NCBI GenBank assembly: GCA_021793115.1
Contig: JAJYTJ010000059.1
Coordinates: 1 to 21,417, forward strand
Source: Actinomycetes bacterium
GTDB taxonomy: Bacteria > Actinomycetota > Actinomycetes > Actinomycetales > Cellulomonadaceae
Length of the DNA: 21,417 nt
Direction: 5' to 3'
A program made the position numbers and the translations under genes. Shown piece by piece: positions 21,128-21,417 of the stretch. The notes under the pieces are model-generated. The model had not been told where the DNA came from and did no database searches. It was given only the letters and a program-made list of their open reading frames with translations. Position 1 is the first letter of the stretch, and the number at the start of each line of letters is the position of its first letter.

Positions 21128-21133
21128 ACCGTA
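21128..21133 (-). promoter_or_regulatory. Possible -10 element TACGGT for the HNH gene
   Basis: On the minus strand TACGGT is followed by 6 nt and GTG 21121, the same arrangement as other leaderless starts in this window. It is the main reason for the chosen start. Confidence 0.35.
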
Positions 21134-21255
21134 GCGCGATCGGCGCGCGCGCCGCGGTTGTGCTGTCCGGGGCTGGGAGGAGACTGCGACCTCGTGAGGC
21201 GGCTTCCACGTCGATCCGATCCTCCTCCCGCTGCGGAGGCAGTCCCTGATTGGGA

Positions 21256-21272
21256 GACCCGGTGGGCGGGTC
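21256..21272 (-). terminator. Short hairpin between the two HNH genes
   Basis: GACCCG (21256-21261) and CGGGTC (21267-21272) form a perfect 6-bp stem with a 5-nt loop, 47 bp after the stop of the edge gene. It could terminate that gene. The rest of 21122-21318 shows no other feature. Confidence 0.35.
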
Positions 21273-21318
21273 AAGCCCCTGGAGGTGGTGTGGCCGGGTG
21301 ATCCTTCGGTTCGGGGGT

Positions 21319-21417
21319 TTAGAAGGGTGGCTTGCTGGGTTCGGGGGTGAGGTGGTTGGTCTCGGGTCTCCAGTTCTGGGGGTAGTCGTCGGGCCAGGGG
21401 GCGGGGGTGCCGTCCTG
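21319..21417 (-). CDS. C-terminus of a DUF222/HNH (13E12-type) protein
   Basis: Only the last 32 codons are inside the window; the gene continues past the edge. The frame reads QDGTPAPWPDDYPQNW and ends HLTPEPSKPPF before a TAA stop. A W-P-D-D-Y motif followed by a Pro-rich end with a terminal Phe is what I recall from actinobacterial DUF222/HNH endonuclease (13E12 repeat) proteins, which are multicopy in Cellulomonas and relatives. The identification rests on this short tail only, and the nuclease domain itself is not visible. It lies upstream of, and in the same direction as, the other HNH gene. Confidence 0.5.
   Translation of the reverse strand, partial: QDGTPAPWPDDYPQNWRPETNHLTPEPSKPPF

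Noticed and set aside
1..21417. tRNA or rRNA genes, CRISPR arrays, transposases or integrases
   Set aside because: Looked for on both strands by eye; no cloverleaf, regular repeat-spacer pattern or DDE/tyrosine recombinase motif was seen.

Overview
The window is very GC-rich DNA with strong G/C bias at third codon positions, dense short-spaced genes, many GTG/TTG starts and several leaderless promoters. These traits, together with a DUF222-type HNH tail, a MecA_N-type lipoprotein PBP and an SPFH/ribbon-helix-helix gene pair, point to a chromosomal segment of a high-GC actinobacterium, most likely Micrococcales of the Cellulomonas/Promicromonospora kind. The taxonomic call is an inference. I see no rRNA, tRNA, CRISPR array or intact insertion sequence.

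Layout. 1-613 is the 3' end of a copper-type P1B ATPase, closed by a perfect 21-bp hairpin. 784-1967 is a two-gene operon of an SPFH/band-7 membrane protein and a small ribbon-helix-helix (RHH) protein. It has a tandem TGATATC-like operator in front and a hairpin terminator over its stop codon. 2071-5485 holds a CPBP-family membrane protease and a large membrane protein that joins a degenerate kinase-like domain to a UPF0104/LPG-synthase-like membrane domain. 5487-5732, on the minus strand, is the most unusual feature: a class I cyclic-di-GMP riboswitch (GEMM-I) directly in front of a 49-codon ORF. The ORF's Shine-Dalgarno overlaps the 3' strand of riboswitch stem P1. 5939-8902 (minus) is a lipoprotein class B penicillin-binding protein followed by an aldo/keto reductase.

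9057-11520 (plus) is a run of three genes, each with its own start-proximal -10 element: a GNAT acetyltransferase, a 2,5-diketo-gluconate-reductase-like aldo/keto reductase and a beta-hydroxyacid dehydrogenase. 11617-12949 (minus) is an SDR oxidoreductase and an RsbW-like ATPase. 13050-16042 (plus) is a CPA1 Na+/H+ antiporter and a 6-phosphofructokinase with an unusual phosphoryl-donor motif. 16136-19861 (minus) is NhaA, a MazEF toxin-antitoxin pair and a membrane-anchored lipase with an HdeD-like N-terminus. 19986-21417 has visibly lower GC. It contains an HNH endonuclease with its own cysteine cluster, a coding-like tail in another frame after its stop, and the C-terminus of a second HNH/DUF222 protein at the window edge. 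This end looks like accessory DNA.

How the genes fit together. Most are independent housekeeping or stress genes: metal export, Na+/pH homeostasis by two unrelated antiporter families, cell-wall synthesis, NAD(P)H redox enzymes and glycolysis. The regulated modules that stand out are the SPFH-RHH operon, the leaderless MazEF operon whose operator overlaps its -10, the GNAT gene with a dyad exactly between -35 and -10, and the c-di-GMP-controlled small ORF.
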